Shown in pieces: positions 41,723 to 53,661 of a stretch of 64,000 nucleotides of DNA. The DNA lies in contig JBAIAC010000001.1 of NCBI GenBank assembly GCA_037349315.1, positions 5,064,001-5,128,000 of the forward strand, written 5' to 3'. The notes under the pieces are model-generated. The model was not told where the DNA came from. It did no database searches and was given only the letters and a program-made list of their open reading frames with translations. Numbering within the stretch: position 1 is the first letter of the stretch; the number at the start of each line of letters is the position of its first letter. The translations under genes were made by a program, and so were the position numbers. This DNA is from Chelydra serpentina (lineage: Eukaryota; Chordata; Testudines; Chelydridae).

Positions 41723-42847
41723 TGTGACACTCTGTACTTCGGGGGAACACCCTGCACCCCCTTGTTCATCCTTATAATATGATTGTGTGGTATCCAATGC
41801 AAAGTTTGTCATGTCAGGTGTCTTCAGAAGGCTCATGATGCACTGAGCATTGTTGTTGTAGTAATGTTATAGGTTGTAATTATATGTATATAGTTATGAG
41901 GCTGAAAATGTGTCCTCATGGCTTAAAACAAGCCCAGGAAAAACTCTCCAGGAGCAGAGGGACAGTTCACACCTCATCAGGGCATGTATGGGACAAACTC
42001 AGCCCAGACTCACAGGAACAAAGGACACTGGCCTAGGCAGCAACAAAGAATCTGTTGGACTCTCCAGTGAGTCACCCCCTTTCCCTTGGTCAATTTTGGA
42101 CTACGATGAGGTAATGCTCACCTGACTCTGAAGGGAGTCAAGAGGGAAGAACGAACATGATAGCAGGGAAGAAAGAACATGATAAAAAGATAAAATAACA
42201 TGATCTCTCTCTTCCATCTCCATCTAGAGACACCACCACCAAGCAACTGAAGTGCTGATCTAAGGGGAGAGCCTGGCTGAAGGGCAACCAGCCAGCTTGT
42301 GGTGAGAAGCATCTAAGTTTTTAAGGGCACTGAAAGTGTTAAGATCAGCTTAGACTGAGTTTTGCTTTTATTTCATTTGACCAAATCTGACTTGTGCTTT
42401 GATTTATAATCACTTAAAATCTATCTGTTGTAGGTAATAAATGTGTTTGTTTATTCTACCTGAAGCAGTGTATTTAGTTTGAAACATGTCAGAGACTCCC
42501 CTTGAGATAACAAGCCTGGTACATATCAATTTCTTTGTTAAATTGACAAAATCATACAAGCTTGCAGTGTCCAGCGGGCATAACTGGACACTGCAAGATG
42601 GAGGTTCCTAGGGTTGTATCTGGGACTGGAAATATTGGCTAGTGTCATTTGGTTGCACAATCCAAGCAGTGGCTGGCCAAAAGTGCTCACTCACGTAGCT
42701 GAAAGCAGCTTACATGCTAGAGGCTCTGTGTGAACAGCCCGGGAGTGGGGGTTCTCAAAGTGGAGCAGGGTTAGGCTGGCTCCCAAAGTTGGGGATTGGA
42801 GTGACTTAGTAGATCAAGGGTCCAGATAACACCAGGGGAATGTCACA
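41723..42847. mobile_element. Solo LTR, 1.1 kb
   Basis: TGTGACACTCTGTAC at the left and AATGTCACA at the right (7-bp inverted termini TGTGACA/TGTCACA). Flanks GTTAT and ATTAT match at 4 of 5, consistent with a 5-bp duplication. An AATAAA lies at 42436-42441, midway, in the plus orientation with a TG-rich stretch after it, so the LTR is probably plus-sense. No internal retroviral sequence. Confidence 0.8.
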
Positions 42848-43254
42848 ATTATTATACTCAATTTTTCCAGGATTGTGCTAATTGATTCTAGGAGTATATC
42901 GAATGACTTATTGTTTGGTCAAATGTCACAGTGTTTAGCTTTTGCTTCAGTTTCCTTTTGTACATAGGTTTAGCCATTGAAGGCAACATATTGATTTAAG
43001 TTTCACATTTACGTTCCTTCCCATAAGTCTCAAAATTACATAGGAAAATAGTGGATCATATCAATGCTCCAACAAGTGAACAATTCTTCACAGGAAGGCT
43101 AAAAGCACTCGTAATACACCTAACCAACTGTATAATGCTACATATAGGGTTAGGAATTTCCTTTCCGACCTCTAAATTATCAAAATATGCTGTGAATCAT
43201 ATGGTTTGTTTCCCCTATTTTAGCATGCCTAACTTTAAATGTTTTTATTGACCA

Positions 43255-43980
43255 TAAAATCATCCAGCTCCATTGCAGACCCAGCCACACTATCTGATTC
43301 TATAACCTCCTGCAGCAGTGAATTTCACTACCCATTAGATGTTCCAAATGTACTTAACAGCTTCATAAACAGGCCCTTTGTTTTATGGGACAGTGTAAAA
43401 AGCAGGTACTCATCCATTTTCACTATATCTTTCATAATGTTAAATATCTCAGACAAGCCCCTTTAACCTTTTTCCTTTCCATGCTACTACTCCTAGTGGC
43501 TAATAACCATCTTTCTTGCTGTCTCTGAACATTTTCAAACCCAGCTACATCTACCTTAAAACAAAATTACAAAAGTTTGACAAAGTACTCCAAGTACAGC
43601 TGTGGCATTGTTCAATATAAAGCAATTACATGCTTTATTTTTTTTTGCTTGTTTTTATAATATATCCTATATGCTTTTTAAACTGCTACTGGATATTGGG
43701 CGGACATTTCCACTGCACTATCAGCATTTGTTCCTATGGACTAGTTCCTCAGAGATTCCTGAATGTTAAAAGCACATCTGTGTACAATGAGGTATGTGAA
43801 CTATTTTGTTATTGCGCATTATCTTACATTTATTCAAGTTGAACTTCATCTGGCATTGTGCTGCTCAATCCCCCAATGCTTGTAACTCCATCTGGAGTTT
43901 CTCACAATCCTCTGCAGCTTCCACTGGGTCTTCTCTACAACTATCCTCACATGCTATAATGTAGACCATTTCCCCAAAGT
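43255..43980 (-). mobile_element. Ancient CR1/L3-type LINE remnant, antisense
   Basis: Recognised by the 3' UTR and RT-end wording of old CR1 families: GTGAATTTCACTACCCATTA, GCTTCATAAAC, and especially ATCTTACATTTATTCAAGTTGAACTTCATCTGGCATTGTGCTGCTCAATC at 43819-43868. It is heavily diverged, far older than the CR1 copies at 19-23 kb. Confidence 0.7.
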
Positions 43981-44439
43981 TCTGTTTCGGTTTATTTTTA
44001 TAATGCAGTGGTAATGCTGTTTTGCAAGACTATACATCAGTTCAGTTCACACAGTAATGGAGTTGCCACTTCAATTCCCTTCAGTTCCCATTGACTCTTA
44101 CAATTTGTTGTGAATTCCTGAACACCGTAGCAAAAATGATAAATTAAAGTGGTCAATTTATGGAGATGAAATGGCTGCACTGACAACAGCTTGGGTCAAC
44201 AGCACCACTCAGCCCAGGAGCATTGGATGGTGTACTTAAACACTCATTGTCTTAACAGCAACAGTATATATTTCATATATTCTACATGGCAATGGGGGGT
44301 TGGGGAGGAGGAGGGGAATCCATGAGGAGGAAACTGGTTGGACATGGTGCCTTCTAGTGGTGGAGAAGGCTGGCTTTGTGTGACTCATACTTCTGCATTG
44401 AGTGAAAAACAGTTGTTCTTACAACTACAGTTTATTGCC

Positions 44440-44590
44440 CCTGATTCTCATTCACACTGAAGCCCCTTTGCACAGCCCTAGCAACATACAGAGGCTTTAA
44501 AGTGGATTTAAATGACATTTAAACTCACTATGAGGCCTCTTTACACTTCTAGAGTAGTTTAAAGGGGCTTTAATGTAAATAAGGATCAGG
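44440..44590. mobile_element. Short inverted-repeat MITE
   Basis: CCTGATTCTCATTCACACTGAAGCCCC... and its partner ...GGGGCTTTAATGTAAATAAGGATCAGG are about 75% complementary over 33 bp, around a core with repeated TTTAAA words. Total 151 bp. Confidence 0.6.
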
Positions 44591-46157
44591 CTCATTATGG
44601 CTAGGACAGAATAACACACATGGACACAGTTGATTTTGACAGCAGTGTAGTGGATGCAGCACGCAATCAAACAGTGCTGATTTGACTGGAGGGCAAAGCT
44701 GTGTTTTGCATGAAGCTCTGAAGTGTGACTATATCTGTTTAAGCTTTGCCACTGTTTATGTTGTTCATCTTTTATCAATGTCATAAATGAAACTAAGAAT
44801 ATATAATACATAAAATAGAGTAGGAAGTAATATCCTGATCTGTGACCACTTCTTTATCTCCAACTGAGAAATAAAACCATTCCTGAAGTTCAAACAGTTC
44901 TCAAAAGCTTGAAGGCCAGTAAAGTACATTCTAGTTCTAGTTCAGTGCATTAACTGTCATTTTTATGGTACTGTAGTGGCCCCATAGGAAATCTTTAAAT
45001 TTAATCTGATAGTGGATTGTTCATGTTTAGATAAGTTCTGTTCAAATGTACTTTCCCCCTCCTTGCATTGTAGTTCTGTATAATTGTGAAGTGGTGGTTA
45101 TATTGAACATACAGGGAGAGTTTTATTTATATTAATATTTTACTTTTTCTGAAGTATTAAATGTAGTATTGTATTAAAAAAATCAAAGTGTGGAAAATAG
45201 TTCATAACTATTAACATAAAATTAAAGATGCTAACATAATGCTTATGCACAAAAGGGTCAAATTAAGGTTGCACGGACAGCTTTCAGGCTGGCATTTCCT
45301 AATGTTTGAGTACTTGACTTTGCAACCTTAACGTTCTTTTAATGTAGAGTTTTTCATGTAATTTACTAATTGTTAAAAATTAAACTGTAACAGCAAACAT
45401 TCCATCACGTGGAACCATGTGGACCTCCAGTTTGGGTCATCTGAAGGGTCTGGACCTTTAGTGCCACAGCAAAGACCTCTACAACTTGAGGTAGCAGAGT
45501 AATGAGTGCTAGCAGAGGGCCGTTATCCTGTAGGACCAGTCACTAGAGGAAGATGAGACATACACTTTGCCAGTAGGTTTCACAACTATTTACTGATAGC
45601 ACAGGCCTGAAGTGACTCAGAACTCCTGAATTCAATTCCAGGTTTTCAAGGAGAGTTCACTCCAGTATTATAGACCCTTCTTCTCTTGAGTCCCTAACCT
45701 GTATGTCCCCCTCCACTCCTATCTGCCCCATCCTCAGCACAGGTCCTACCCTTTTCCCTCCCTCTGCTTCTAACCATCTCAACTCAGATCCCACCCCCTA
45801 CCTCTCTGCTTCTGTCCTCCCTCCTCTGTTCCTGCCTTCTGTCTGCCTCTGCTCCTCCTCATCCTCTAGCTCCTGAACACTCTCCATCTTCCCTCCATTT
45901 CTCACCACTTAGTATTTCAGCCACCTCCTTGCTACCTGAGACCCAGTGGATGATGCTTTGGCAGCACAGAAGAGGCAGTATCCTGCCTTCAATTTCTGCA
46001 CTCAGTCTCACAACAGCCCTGGCTGCCAGAAGGAGCAATTGCAGTGAAGTCCTAAGCCCCTGCAGCCCTGTGCTGGAGCATGGTCAACCACTCTGTGGGG
46101 ATGGTGAATGCACAATCTGGTCAGCATGTAGGAGCTGCTAGGGGATGGCACATGCTC
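44591..46157. other. No gene seen
   Basis: AT-rich to 45400, then pyrimidine-rich 45660-45910 (many CCTCC and CTGCCTC words). No exon or element recognised. Confidence 0.4.
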
Positions 46158-46165
46158 AGTACAGG

Positions 46166-46574
46166 CAATAGCGTAGCCAGGGGGGGAGCAGGGGGAGCTG
46201 CCGCTGCCCCTGTGAGGAGAAGCGGCGCTAAGGCTCCGCCCGAGCTCCGCTGCGGGAGCCAGGCTCGGGGGCGCTTTAAAAGGCCCATGGCTCCTGCTGC
46301 TGTGGGAGCCACGGGCCCTTTAAAGCGCCCCCCCAGCCCCACTGCCGGACCCGGGCTGGGGGTGGGGAGCTGCAGGCCTTTTAAAGTGCGCCCCCCTCCC
46401 CCCCAGCCCCACTGCCGGAGCTGGGCTCGGGCGGGGATTTAAAAGGCCAGGGGGCTCCACAGCGGCTGGAGCCCCGGGCCCTTTAAAGCGCCACCGGGGT
46501 GAGTACAAGGGAAGCGGGGAGGCGCCTTTTTATAGCGCCGCTCCCCCTGTGCTCTAAACCTGGCTACGCCACTG
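46166..46574. mobile_element. Non-autonomous hAT, second member of the CAGTRGCGTAG family
   Basis: 409 bp, CAATAGCGTAGCCAGG...CCTGGCTACGCCACTG, flanked by AGTACAGG (46158-46165) and GGTACAGG (46575-46582), 7 of 8. It shares GGAGCGGCGCTATAAAAAGGCGCC-like blocks with the element at 879-1216 and carries repeated GGGCCCTTTAAAGCGCCCC words in alternating orientation. GC content is far above its neighbours. The 120-codon frame in it is compositional. Confidence 0.9.
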
Positions 46575-46634
46575 GGTACAGGAAAAACCTTTGGAGAATG
46601 CAGCTGCCATAGGCTAACAAGTCTCCACTGAATA

Positions 46635-47247
46635 CAGTAACACCTCAGAGTTACGGACACCTCGGGAATGGAGGTTGTCTGTAACCCTCAAAATGCCCAT
46701 TAACTCTGAACAAAGCACAGTTCAGGATCCAAATCCAGCAGCTGACATTCCAGGCCTCACTTCAGCAGCAGCTGAGCAACTCCCTACTCAGCCCAGCATG
46801 AGTTTGCAAGCTTGTCCCCTTCCCAGCAGGGGTGTCCTGTGCGTGTCTGTGTGTGTGGGTTTGTGAAAACCTCATGTCCCTCTCCTAGCCGGGGCAAGGG
46901 GTTTAAAAACAGCGTGTCCCCCTCCCGGAAGCGGTGGAGGGGAGAACGCGGTGCAGACCTCAGCTCTGCTTCTGCTGTTCTGGCTGGCTCTGGCTGTCTT
47001 GGGCTGCAACCCCCAGCGTCTTGCTGTAATTGACTGCCCCGCATGTGGGAGTGGGTTGGGGTGGGGACAGGCAGCCCAGATGTGCCTTTAAAATGCAATA
47101 CAGGAACAATACTGTAAAGTATTTGCTTTTTTTTCTTTTTTTTTGGTCTGTGCTGCTGCCTGATTGGTTATTTCTGGTTTCACTTGGTGTCCAGTTCACT
47201 GGTGTTCAGTCCCGAACTCTGGTGTTTGTATCTTTGACATTCTACTG
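46635..47247. mobile_element. Tigger/pogo-like MITE
   Basis: Starts CAGTAACACCTCAGAG after TA (46633-46634) and ends CTCTGGTGTTTGTATC...TTCTACTG before TA (47248-47249). The right terminus is looser than the left. TA duplication with CAGTAA ends is typical of pogo/Tigger elements. It sits 60 bp right of the hAT. Frames within (46675-47098) are incidental. Confidence 0.6.
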
Positions 47248-47249
47248 TA

Positions 47250-47640
47250 CTTGTAAACTGAAATTTTACAGAGATTTATAACTTGATCAAATTTGTGGGA
47301 TTTTTCATTGGGATGACATCAAAGCAACACCACCAGACAAATTTCAAATTTGTGCTCCAAAGCATGGAGCTGCTAGAATGTCTCCATAAAACAGCTGTAT
47401 GGATTTTTTTTAACATGGGAAAAGTAATATATTTTCCCCAATACCGTTCTCTGAAATGACAACTGTTTTAATGGAATTTTCCAAAACAGTTCAGCCTGAG
47501 GCAGACTCCCAGCATTGAAAATATTAGTCCAAATGGTTGGCAAAGTTATAAGCAACTAAATACAAGATCTCATAGTGGGAAGTGTCAAGCAACCTTAACT
47601 TACACAGCACTACCAGCTACAATATAGCTACTATGGCCAG
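47250..47640. repeat. Unnamed interspersed repeat, copy 2
   Basis: Diverged homologue of 32255-32640 in the same orientation. The shared words listed there keep the same order and spacing. Family unknown to me. Confidence 0.65.
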
Positions 47641-48689
47641 ACCCACATAGGCACCTCAATTAAGTTGCATGATTTCTGGAATTGCAAGATGCTGGGCACT
47701 TTTAAAAATCTGTCCCTCTATCCATAGATAATAACTTGTAAATATGGATTTAGGAGCCTAAATTGAGGTACCCATATTTGGGAATTTTACCCCAGCAAAA
47801 TCGGTGGGATTACTTTCAGAGTGAGGTACAACTAAACATGAATAAAGATGGCAGAATCTGGCCCCTAGTGAGTTTGTTTTCTATGCTACTGGCAATAAAA
47901 TGGCTCTGATCTGTGAAGAGTTGGAGACCCGGAATAAAAGATCACAGAAATCCTCTTTGAGCTAAAGTAATTTCATCAAGAGCAAGGTACATAATGTATT
48001 TTACTATACCATATAACAACTCAATTTCATCTTTGAAGAAACCAAATAATCTGGACACCACTTTTCTATCCATTTCCCCTCCCCCACTCCCGCCCAGGGA
48101 TATGGTTGAATGTTTGCCATCTTGTGCTGTTTGTTAAGGAGAGTTGTAAGCAAATATGATATGTAAAAGGAAAAGAGAATCAACTTTTATTTAACTGAAA
48201 CAATTTATACTTAGAGTTAAGCAGGCTGAAAATCTCCTTGTACTTTACCATGGTATCTTTTAAAATGTAGAACATTTGTAGTATTTTTGTTGGAATCAAA
48301 AGTGGTATAATATATTCGCTTTTCTTTCCATACAAACGATAGACTGATAGATAAACATTCACAAAGACTTTCTGAAATGTTGGAGAATAGAGTGTAGTGT
48401 GCTTTCTCTGATAAGGGACTTCAGTGAATAAAGTAGAACACCAAAGTGAAACCCTAAGGCTAGTAGGAAAACTGGCATAAACACATTTTTGTTTTCACTT
48501 GCTTAAGCTTCAGGGAATCTGTTTTGGAGATGGTATCTTTAGTATCTCACAATTCTTACTGTGCACTCACACATTCTTTCTCTCACACTCGTATTCAATT
48601 ACAACAATAACTGAATGAGGAAACAGTATGACCTGATCCAACTTTCTGCCCTCCCCCAGATCCCCCAAAAAGAAAAAAGTCCCATTAGT
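47641..48689. other. Short MITE remnant, otherwise no gene
   Basis: TAGGCACCTCAATTAAG (47649) and CTAAATTGAGGTACCCATA (47758) are inverted partners of a common TAGGCACCTAA-type MITE, spanning about 47649-47785. The remainder is unrecognised AT-rich DNA. Confidence 0.45.
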
Positions 48690-49019
48690 TGGCAGCCGGT
48701 ATCAAGCAGAGTACCCCAGGGGTTGGTCCTATGGCTGGTTTTGTTCAACGTCTTTATTAATGATCTGGATGATGGGATGGATTGCACCCTCAGCAAGTTC
48801 TCAGATGACACTAAGCTGGGGGGAGAGGTAGATACGCTGGAGTGTAGGGATAGGGTCCAGAGTGACCTAGACAAATTGGAGGACTGGGCCAAAAGTAATC
48901 TGGTGAGGTTCAACAAGGACAAGTGCAGAGTCCTGCACTTAGGATGGAAGAATCCCATGCACCACTACAGGCTGGGGACCTACTAGCTAAGCAGCAGTTC
49001 TGCAGAACTGCCGGGCTAG
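48690..49019 (+). pseudogene. CR1 RT internal fragment, sense
   Basis: Plus-strand coding from SWQPVSSRVPQG through LFNVFINDLDDG, the FSDDTKLGG catalytic box (again Ser for Ala) and the [19 protein letters not shown] block, in one open frame (48615-48986). It stops within the RT. The CR1 3' end is absent, which is unusual because LINE copies normally keep their 3' end. It was probably cut by a deletion or rearrangement at about 49019. Confidence 0.88.
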
Positions 49020-49125
49020 AGTGTACACATTTCCTGGCCTTTGTGAAAATTCTCATCTCGATATTAGAATAAGCACTGGGTGAAATTCACATTTATTTCC
49101 AGTGAAGTACCACTCTCTACTGGGA

Positions 49126-49454
49126 TTAGAGCTGTGAGAATAATGAATCTTTTGGTTTGCTGGCAATTCAAAAATATCTAAATATATTGTTTTGGATTAA
49201 ACAAAATATTTCTTTTTGACAAAATTGTCATGTTCCAATAATTTTTAAACAGCTTTGATTGTTTTTTTAAATAAAGTTAAAGAAAATTTTGAAATGAAAA
49301 GTAATTTCAAACTGAAAAGTCATGTTTTTTCAAAATTGTTGAAATGAGACATTTTGATTTTGTTTTAGGGGGGCAATTTGACAAAACCAATATGAATTCT
49401 TGAAATGTTTGCTGAAAAAAAAGTTTTGGCCGAAAAAATTTCACCCAGCTCTGA
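49126..49454. mobile_element. MITE with TTAGAGCTG ends
   Basis: TTAGAGCTGTGAGAA at the left and TTCACCCAGCTCTGA at the right, with a body of TTTTGAAAT/ATTTCAAAA words in both orientations that could fold extensively. Same family as 38457-38910. Short flanking word CTGG is shared but not a clear duplication. Confidence 0.7.
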
Positions 49455-49594
49455 CTGGTATATTTCCTGATTCTTGACTCATGATGTTCTGAACTGGTAG
49501 GAAGGGGTGTTGGATAATCAAATACAATGAATTTTAAAATATTGCCTTTATTTTATCAGCACTGATTGTCCATGAAGCCTGCGGCACAAACCAG

Positions 49595-49675
49595 CCTCCC
49601 TGTCTGTTTCCCTACCTATTAAAAGGGGATACCAATTCTCCTCACGGCAGTGTTGTAAGGATGAATTAGATAATG
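49595..49675 (+). mobile_element. MIR-type SINE fragment
   Basis: TCTGTTTCCCTACCTATTAAAAGGGGATACC...CTCACGGCAGTGTTGTAAGGATGAATTAGA follows the MIR core-to-tail order. About 80 bp and diverged. A short GGGCCTGATCC-type MITE arm follows directly. Confidence 0.6.
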
Positions 49676-51490
49676 GGCCTGATCCAGCAAGTTCTTGAAT
49701 CTGGAGCTTTGTTTATAATCAGAAGGACTTCAATATCTGAAGGGATTGCAAGGCTGAGCCCACTGTTTGTCAAGGGCTTTGGAGATGAAAGTGCTAAGTA
49801 CTATTCTTTATAGAGCCATTATTCAGACCTCAAATATGGAAACCCTGCTATTATGTAAAGAAAACATTTATTTTTCCCTTGAAAGAATAGTGTGTTGTTT
49901 AAACATTTCTGATGGTAGGTCTAGCAACATAGCTGTTATGCACAGCATGTGGGTTGATGTAAAAGTCAACTAGAAATAATACATTTCACATATAGCCAGA
50001 ATATCAATGCAATTCAAGGGAGCTGACTACTTCTGAAGAGCACAATGTAAATATTTAGCTTCATGTATTGAAGAACCTCCATCTGCCATGACCCCCTCAC
50101 TTAAGGACAATGGAACTCCCATAGCTCCCCTATCCTAGAAACATTCTCCCCCGGAAACTGTATTCTCCTCCCCCACCAGACAGAGGTCCCTTTACAGCTG
50201 ATTTTTGATTCATGGGCTGTTTTGCTTCTTGCTAATTTTATGTGGAGGGATTCTTGTCTTTCTCCCAGGAACTTCAGTGGTGGGTTGACTGGTAAAACCT
50301 TCTCCCATGGGATCCCATGGCTGCCAGCAAATGGCTGCCTTCCTCAGCCACTCCCAAACTGACATTCTTTTCCCAATGCTGACCTTAGTTGTAGTGTCCC
50401 CTGGATTGTGAGATATACTACAGTGTTGAGGCATAGGGGCTTCTGACAGACAGAAAGCTCAACAGCAGCTAACTTGCACGTTATTTGACTGGTTAACATT
50501 ACTCCAGTTTCAGTATTATCAGTGACCTCAGAGTAAGAAAACAATACAAACTTAGTCTTTGTATGATTGTTTTCAGCCTATAATTGTCCAGGACTATTCT
50601 TCTATATGGAGCAACGTGGGTTATTCATCATTACAGCCATTCACTAGCAACATAAGTAGTCTGGAATCAAATTTTGCTCCTCCATATTTTGTCACTATAT
50701 GTTAATGTTATAATTTGAGCTAATAGTCTAGTGTTGCTTTGAATGAAAGAAACGGTTGAGAAATGGATGATATAGCACATCCATTGTCTTCTCTGCTATT
50801 ATGTTGCTGCTACTTAGGTTAAAAAAAAAGACTGCTAGTATTAACTGCATAAAGGCCTGCCTATTATCATAGTAATAGCAACATGATCTCTCCTTTTATG
50901 GTCAAAACAGAGTGTTTCTCTGTGTTCCAGAATTTGATAATCATGCTTAATAATTTGCCTTTAGGCTTCACTCACCTGCCACTATTCATTCAAATTACAT
51001 TTCAATTTCTTTTTAATGAAGCACCTTGATTCATGCATAAAATATTCGTGGCACAATCTCTGCAAAAGTAATTGGGTCCTTCAAGTTCAGACACCCCCTG
51101 CAGACTGTGCTGGTTTAGATTTTTGTTCAAGTATGGCACATACCATCTTTGGGTGTCATTTGTAGATCAAACAGAGACTTGAATACCAACTGCTAATTAG
51201 ATTTCTAAACACTCTCTCTATGTGCCATATCAATCTATTTTAGCAATATAAATTATTTGAAAAGCTGGTCCACCTAATCTTATTAGATAAAAGGGTATTT
51301 TTATTAATGGAGCAATCAAAAAACTTACATATCTAGAAAAGCTTTCTTGTAAGGTCTCAGATAAAGATAATGTTCTTTGAGGAACTGCTGTGCTGCTTTA
51401 TTGTTGCTGCTAACATTGCTCCTTTCAGATCCAGTACTTTCACTGTACAGTTGAACAGAAAATGTGCATAGAACCTTGGACCTCAGGAGT
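49676..51490. other. No gene seen
   Basis: AT-rich, unrecognised. The 74- and 66-codon minus frames at 50210-50544 show no motif. Confidence 0.45.
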
Positions 51491-51496
51491 GGTCAG

Positions 51497-51568
51497 GTAC
51501 CTGATCCAATGCCCTTTGAACTCAATGGAAAGGCTTCTGGTGCCTTCAGTGGGCTTTTGATCAGATCC
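51497..51568. mobile_element. 72-bp hairpin MITE
   Basis: TACCTGATCCAATGCCC...GGGCTTTTGATCAGATCC folds on itself with a second pairing of TGAACTCAATGG and CCTTCAGTGGG. Wording is that of a very common reptile miniature element. Confidence 0.65.
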
Positions 51569-51646
51569 CTACCACCACTTGATCCCACCAGAAGTACATA
51601 GTGGGCCATAATGTACCTGGAATGGGGGTATTGAGGAAGGTGCAAG

Positions 51647-51763
51647 CAGGGCTTTTTTGCTGCCCTGGTCAAAAAACTCCCCCCAAAACGGCTGGAGCGC
51701 CGCCGAAGCAAAAAACAAAAACAAAAAACGTGCTTCCTAGGCTGGTGCCTAGAGCGGGCCCTG
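51647..51763. mobile_element. 117-bp hAT MITE
   Basis: CAGGGCTTTTTTGC...GAGCGGGCCCTG with an exact 8-bp duplication GGTGCAAG (51639-51646 and 51764-51771). The terminal wording (CAGGGC, CCTAGGCTGGTGCCTAGAGCGGGCCCTG) links it to the element at 32887, but the interior differs. Confidence 0.92.
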
Positions 51764-52187
51764 GGTGCAAGGAGCCTATCTTTCAATCCATTTTCTGTGC
51801 ATGTTCAGGAAGCACAAGGACTGCGTGAGCCTAACAGAGTTGGGGTGGGACAGCAGGTGGGGTGAGTATAGGACAGGGCCACAGCTACTCATATAGACCA
51901 GCAAGGGATAGCACATGCTGTGCCCTATGAAACAATGTCTTTGTAGTTGTGCCTCTCCTACCCATGGTGCAATATATCCAAAAACTGCCTTTCTTGCTGC
52001 TGCCGTGTGCTGTCCAAAAATGTAAATGTTTGATCTATTGATAGATAGGTCCTCTCCTCTACTGTATTAATTAATTCAGGGCCATTTAAACTGTACTTAC
52101 CATAGCCATTATTTCTACTACAGTGCATCACTTTAGACTTAGGCAGAATGTGAAAATTAATCTGTTTATGAACCCCTTCGCCTAATT

Positions 52188-52482
52188 CAGGGGTTCCCAA
52201 ACTTGGTTCATGGCTTGTTCAGGGTAAGCCCCTGGTGGGCCGCAAGATGCTTTGTTTACTTGAGCATCCGCAGGTACAGCCTCTCGCAGCTCCCAGAGGC
52301 CGTGGTTCATCAGTGGCCCGGCCCGCGCTGCTTCCCACAACTCCCATTGGCTGAGAACGGCAAAGCATAGCCACTGGGAGCTGCGAGCGACCATACCTGT
52401 GGACGCTCAGGTAAACAAAGTGTCTTGCGGCCCCCCAGGGGCTTACGCTGAACAAGCCACAAACCAAGTTTGGGAACCCCTG
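52188..52482. mobile_element. hAT MITE, 295 bp
   Basis: Terminal inverted repeat of at least 20 bp, CAGGGGTTCCCAAACTTGG and its complement at the right. Flanks GCCTAATT and ACCTAATT match at 7 of 8. The body includes the inverted pair CATTGGCTGAGAACGGC/CACTGGGAGCTGCG and a repeated CGCAAGATGCTTTGTTTAC/GTAAACAAAGTGTCTTGCG, so it is a long imperfect foldback. No coding. Confidence 0.93.
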
Positions 52483-52830
52483 ACCTAATTGGTCCAGATT
52501 AGTTTGTGAGGCCTGATTCAACACCCCAAAGAACTTTAGATCAGGCCTCCAAAAGCTGCAGCCCTCTGAATCTTAATGATGCTCTCTTTGGTATCATTTG
52601 AAATGACTGTGCATCTTATAGCTTTATCTAAAGCATTGAAACAAATATTAACAAGTAATGATACAAACAGAGCCCTGTGGGGTTCTCTCTTTACCAACTC
52701 TCCTGAATAACAGGTACCTTTAATTAATTTCTCTTTAATTCCTAAGCAATTCCTTATCCATCTTAATAATGTATTACCCCACCAATATTTAGAGAGCTCA
52801 TGAAATAATGTATTACAAGAAATGTTCACA

Positions 52831-53012
52831 GAATCATAGAATATCAGGGTTAGAAGGGACCTTAGGAGATCATCTAGTCCAACCATCTGCTCAAAGCAGG
52901 ACCAATCCCCAATTTTTGCCCCAGATCCCTAAATGGCCCACGCAAGGATTGAACTCACAACTGTGGGTTTAGCACACTAATGCTCAAACCACTGAGCTAT
53001 CCCTCCCACCCA
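52831..53012 (-). mobile_element. tRNA-derived SINE, antisense
   Basis: CR1-like tail at 52831 (AGAATCATAGAATATCAGGG), linker, and tRNA-like head ending at 53012 (GAGCTATCCCTCCCACCC on the plus strand). It is inserted in the ancient CR1 and moderately diverged. Confidence 0.9.
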
Positions 53013-53619
53013 TTGTCAAAAGCGTTCTGCAAAACCACATGTATTAAATCTATTAATTTAATTTAACAGCTGCTCCACATTCTAACAGCAACCACTTCCT
53101 TCCCCTATAATGGTGAGAAAAATAACATTTCAAATCATTATGTTAGCCTCACTCTGCTTGCATTATGTGATGTGACTGCTTCAAAGAATATTTTTAACAA
53201 AAGCTGCCAATTTGCACTAGTGGAATAATCGTCACTTTGCAGGCTGGTCTCTTACTCCTACAATCCACATTCCTATTGAAGCCAAAAGACAATCACCTTC
53301 TAGAGCTCTGAAACATAAAGGAGAAATAATTCTAATAATAAGGGGGGAAATTGGCCCCCTCCTCACACATATGGAGAAGATTAGGATTTAGGAAGTCCAT
53401 GTAGTTGGCTTGCCTCCCCTGGGCTGCATGAAGTCCCCTGAACTCCAGTGTAGAGTGGAGGAAATTGAAACAGGAGGCAGCCCATGAGGAACAAGATTGG
53501 GCTGGTGAATCCTCAGCGATGTGGATCCTTTGTCCACTTCCCTAGAGAGGGGCACAGCTGGATTAAAAGAATGAGGAGTACTTGTGGCACCTTAGAAACT
53601 AACACATTTATTTGGGCAT

Positions 53620-53661
53620 AAGCTTTTGTGGGCTAAAACCCACTTCATCGATGCATGGAGT
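53620..53661 (-). other. Hammerhead-like remnant in the PLE tail
   Basis: The minus strand reads GCATCGATGAAGTGGG, loop, CCCACAAAAGCTTATG. One base of the CCGATGA box is deleted and GAAA has become AAAA, so it is more decayed than the copy at 27871. Confidence 0.45.

Larger units (their letters stand above)
52000..53060 (-). mobile_element. Ancient CR1/L3-type LINE remnant, antisense, with two nested insertions
   Basis: The wording of the RT-coding region of an old CR1 family can be followed on both sides of the insertions: GATACAAACAGAGCCCTGTGGGG (52661-52683, the family's EDPQGSLF-type block), CTAAGCAATTCCTTATCCATCTT, and TTGTCAAAAGCGTTCTGCAAAACC (53014-53037, the SKAFD block). A hAT (52188-52482) and a SINE (52831-53012) are inserted in it. 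Highly diverged. Confidence 0.7.

Noticed and set aside
45929..46442. Plus-strand frames that might be an exon near pyrimidine-rich DNA
   Set aside because: The second frame enters the hAT at 46166. The first has no conserved motif and no convincing splice sites by eye.
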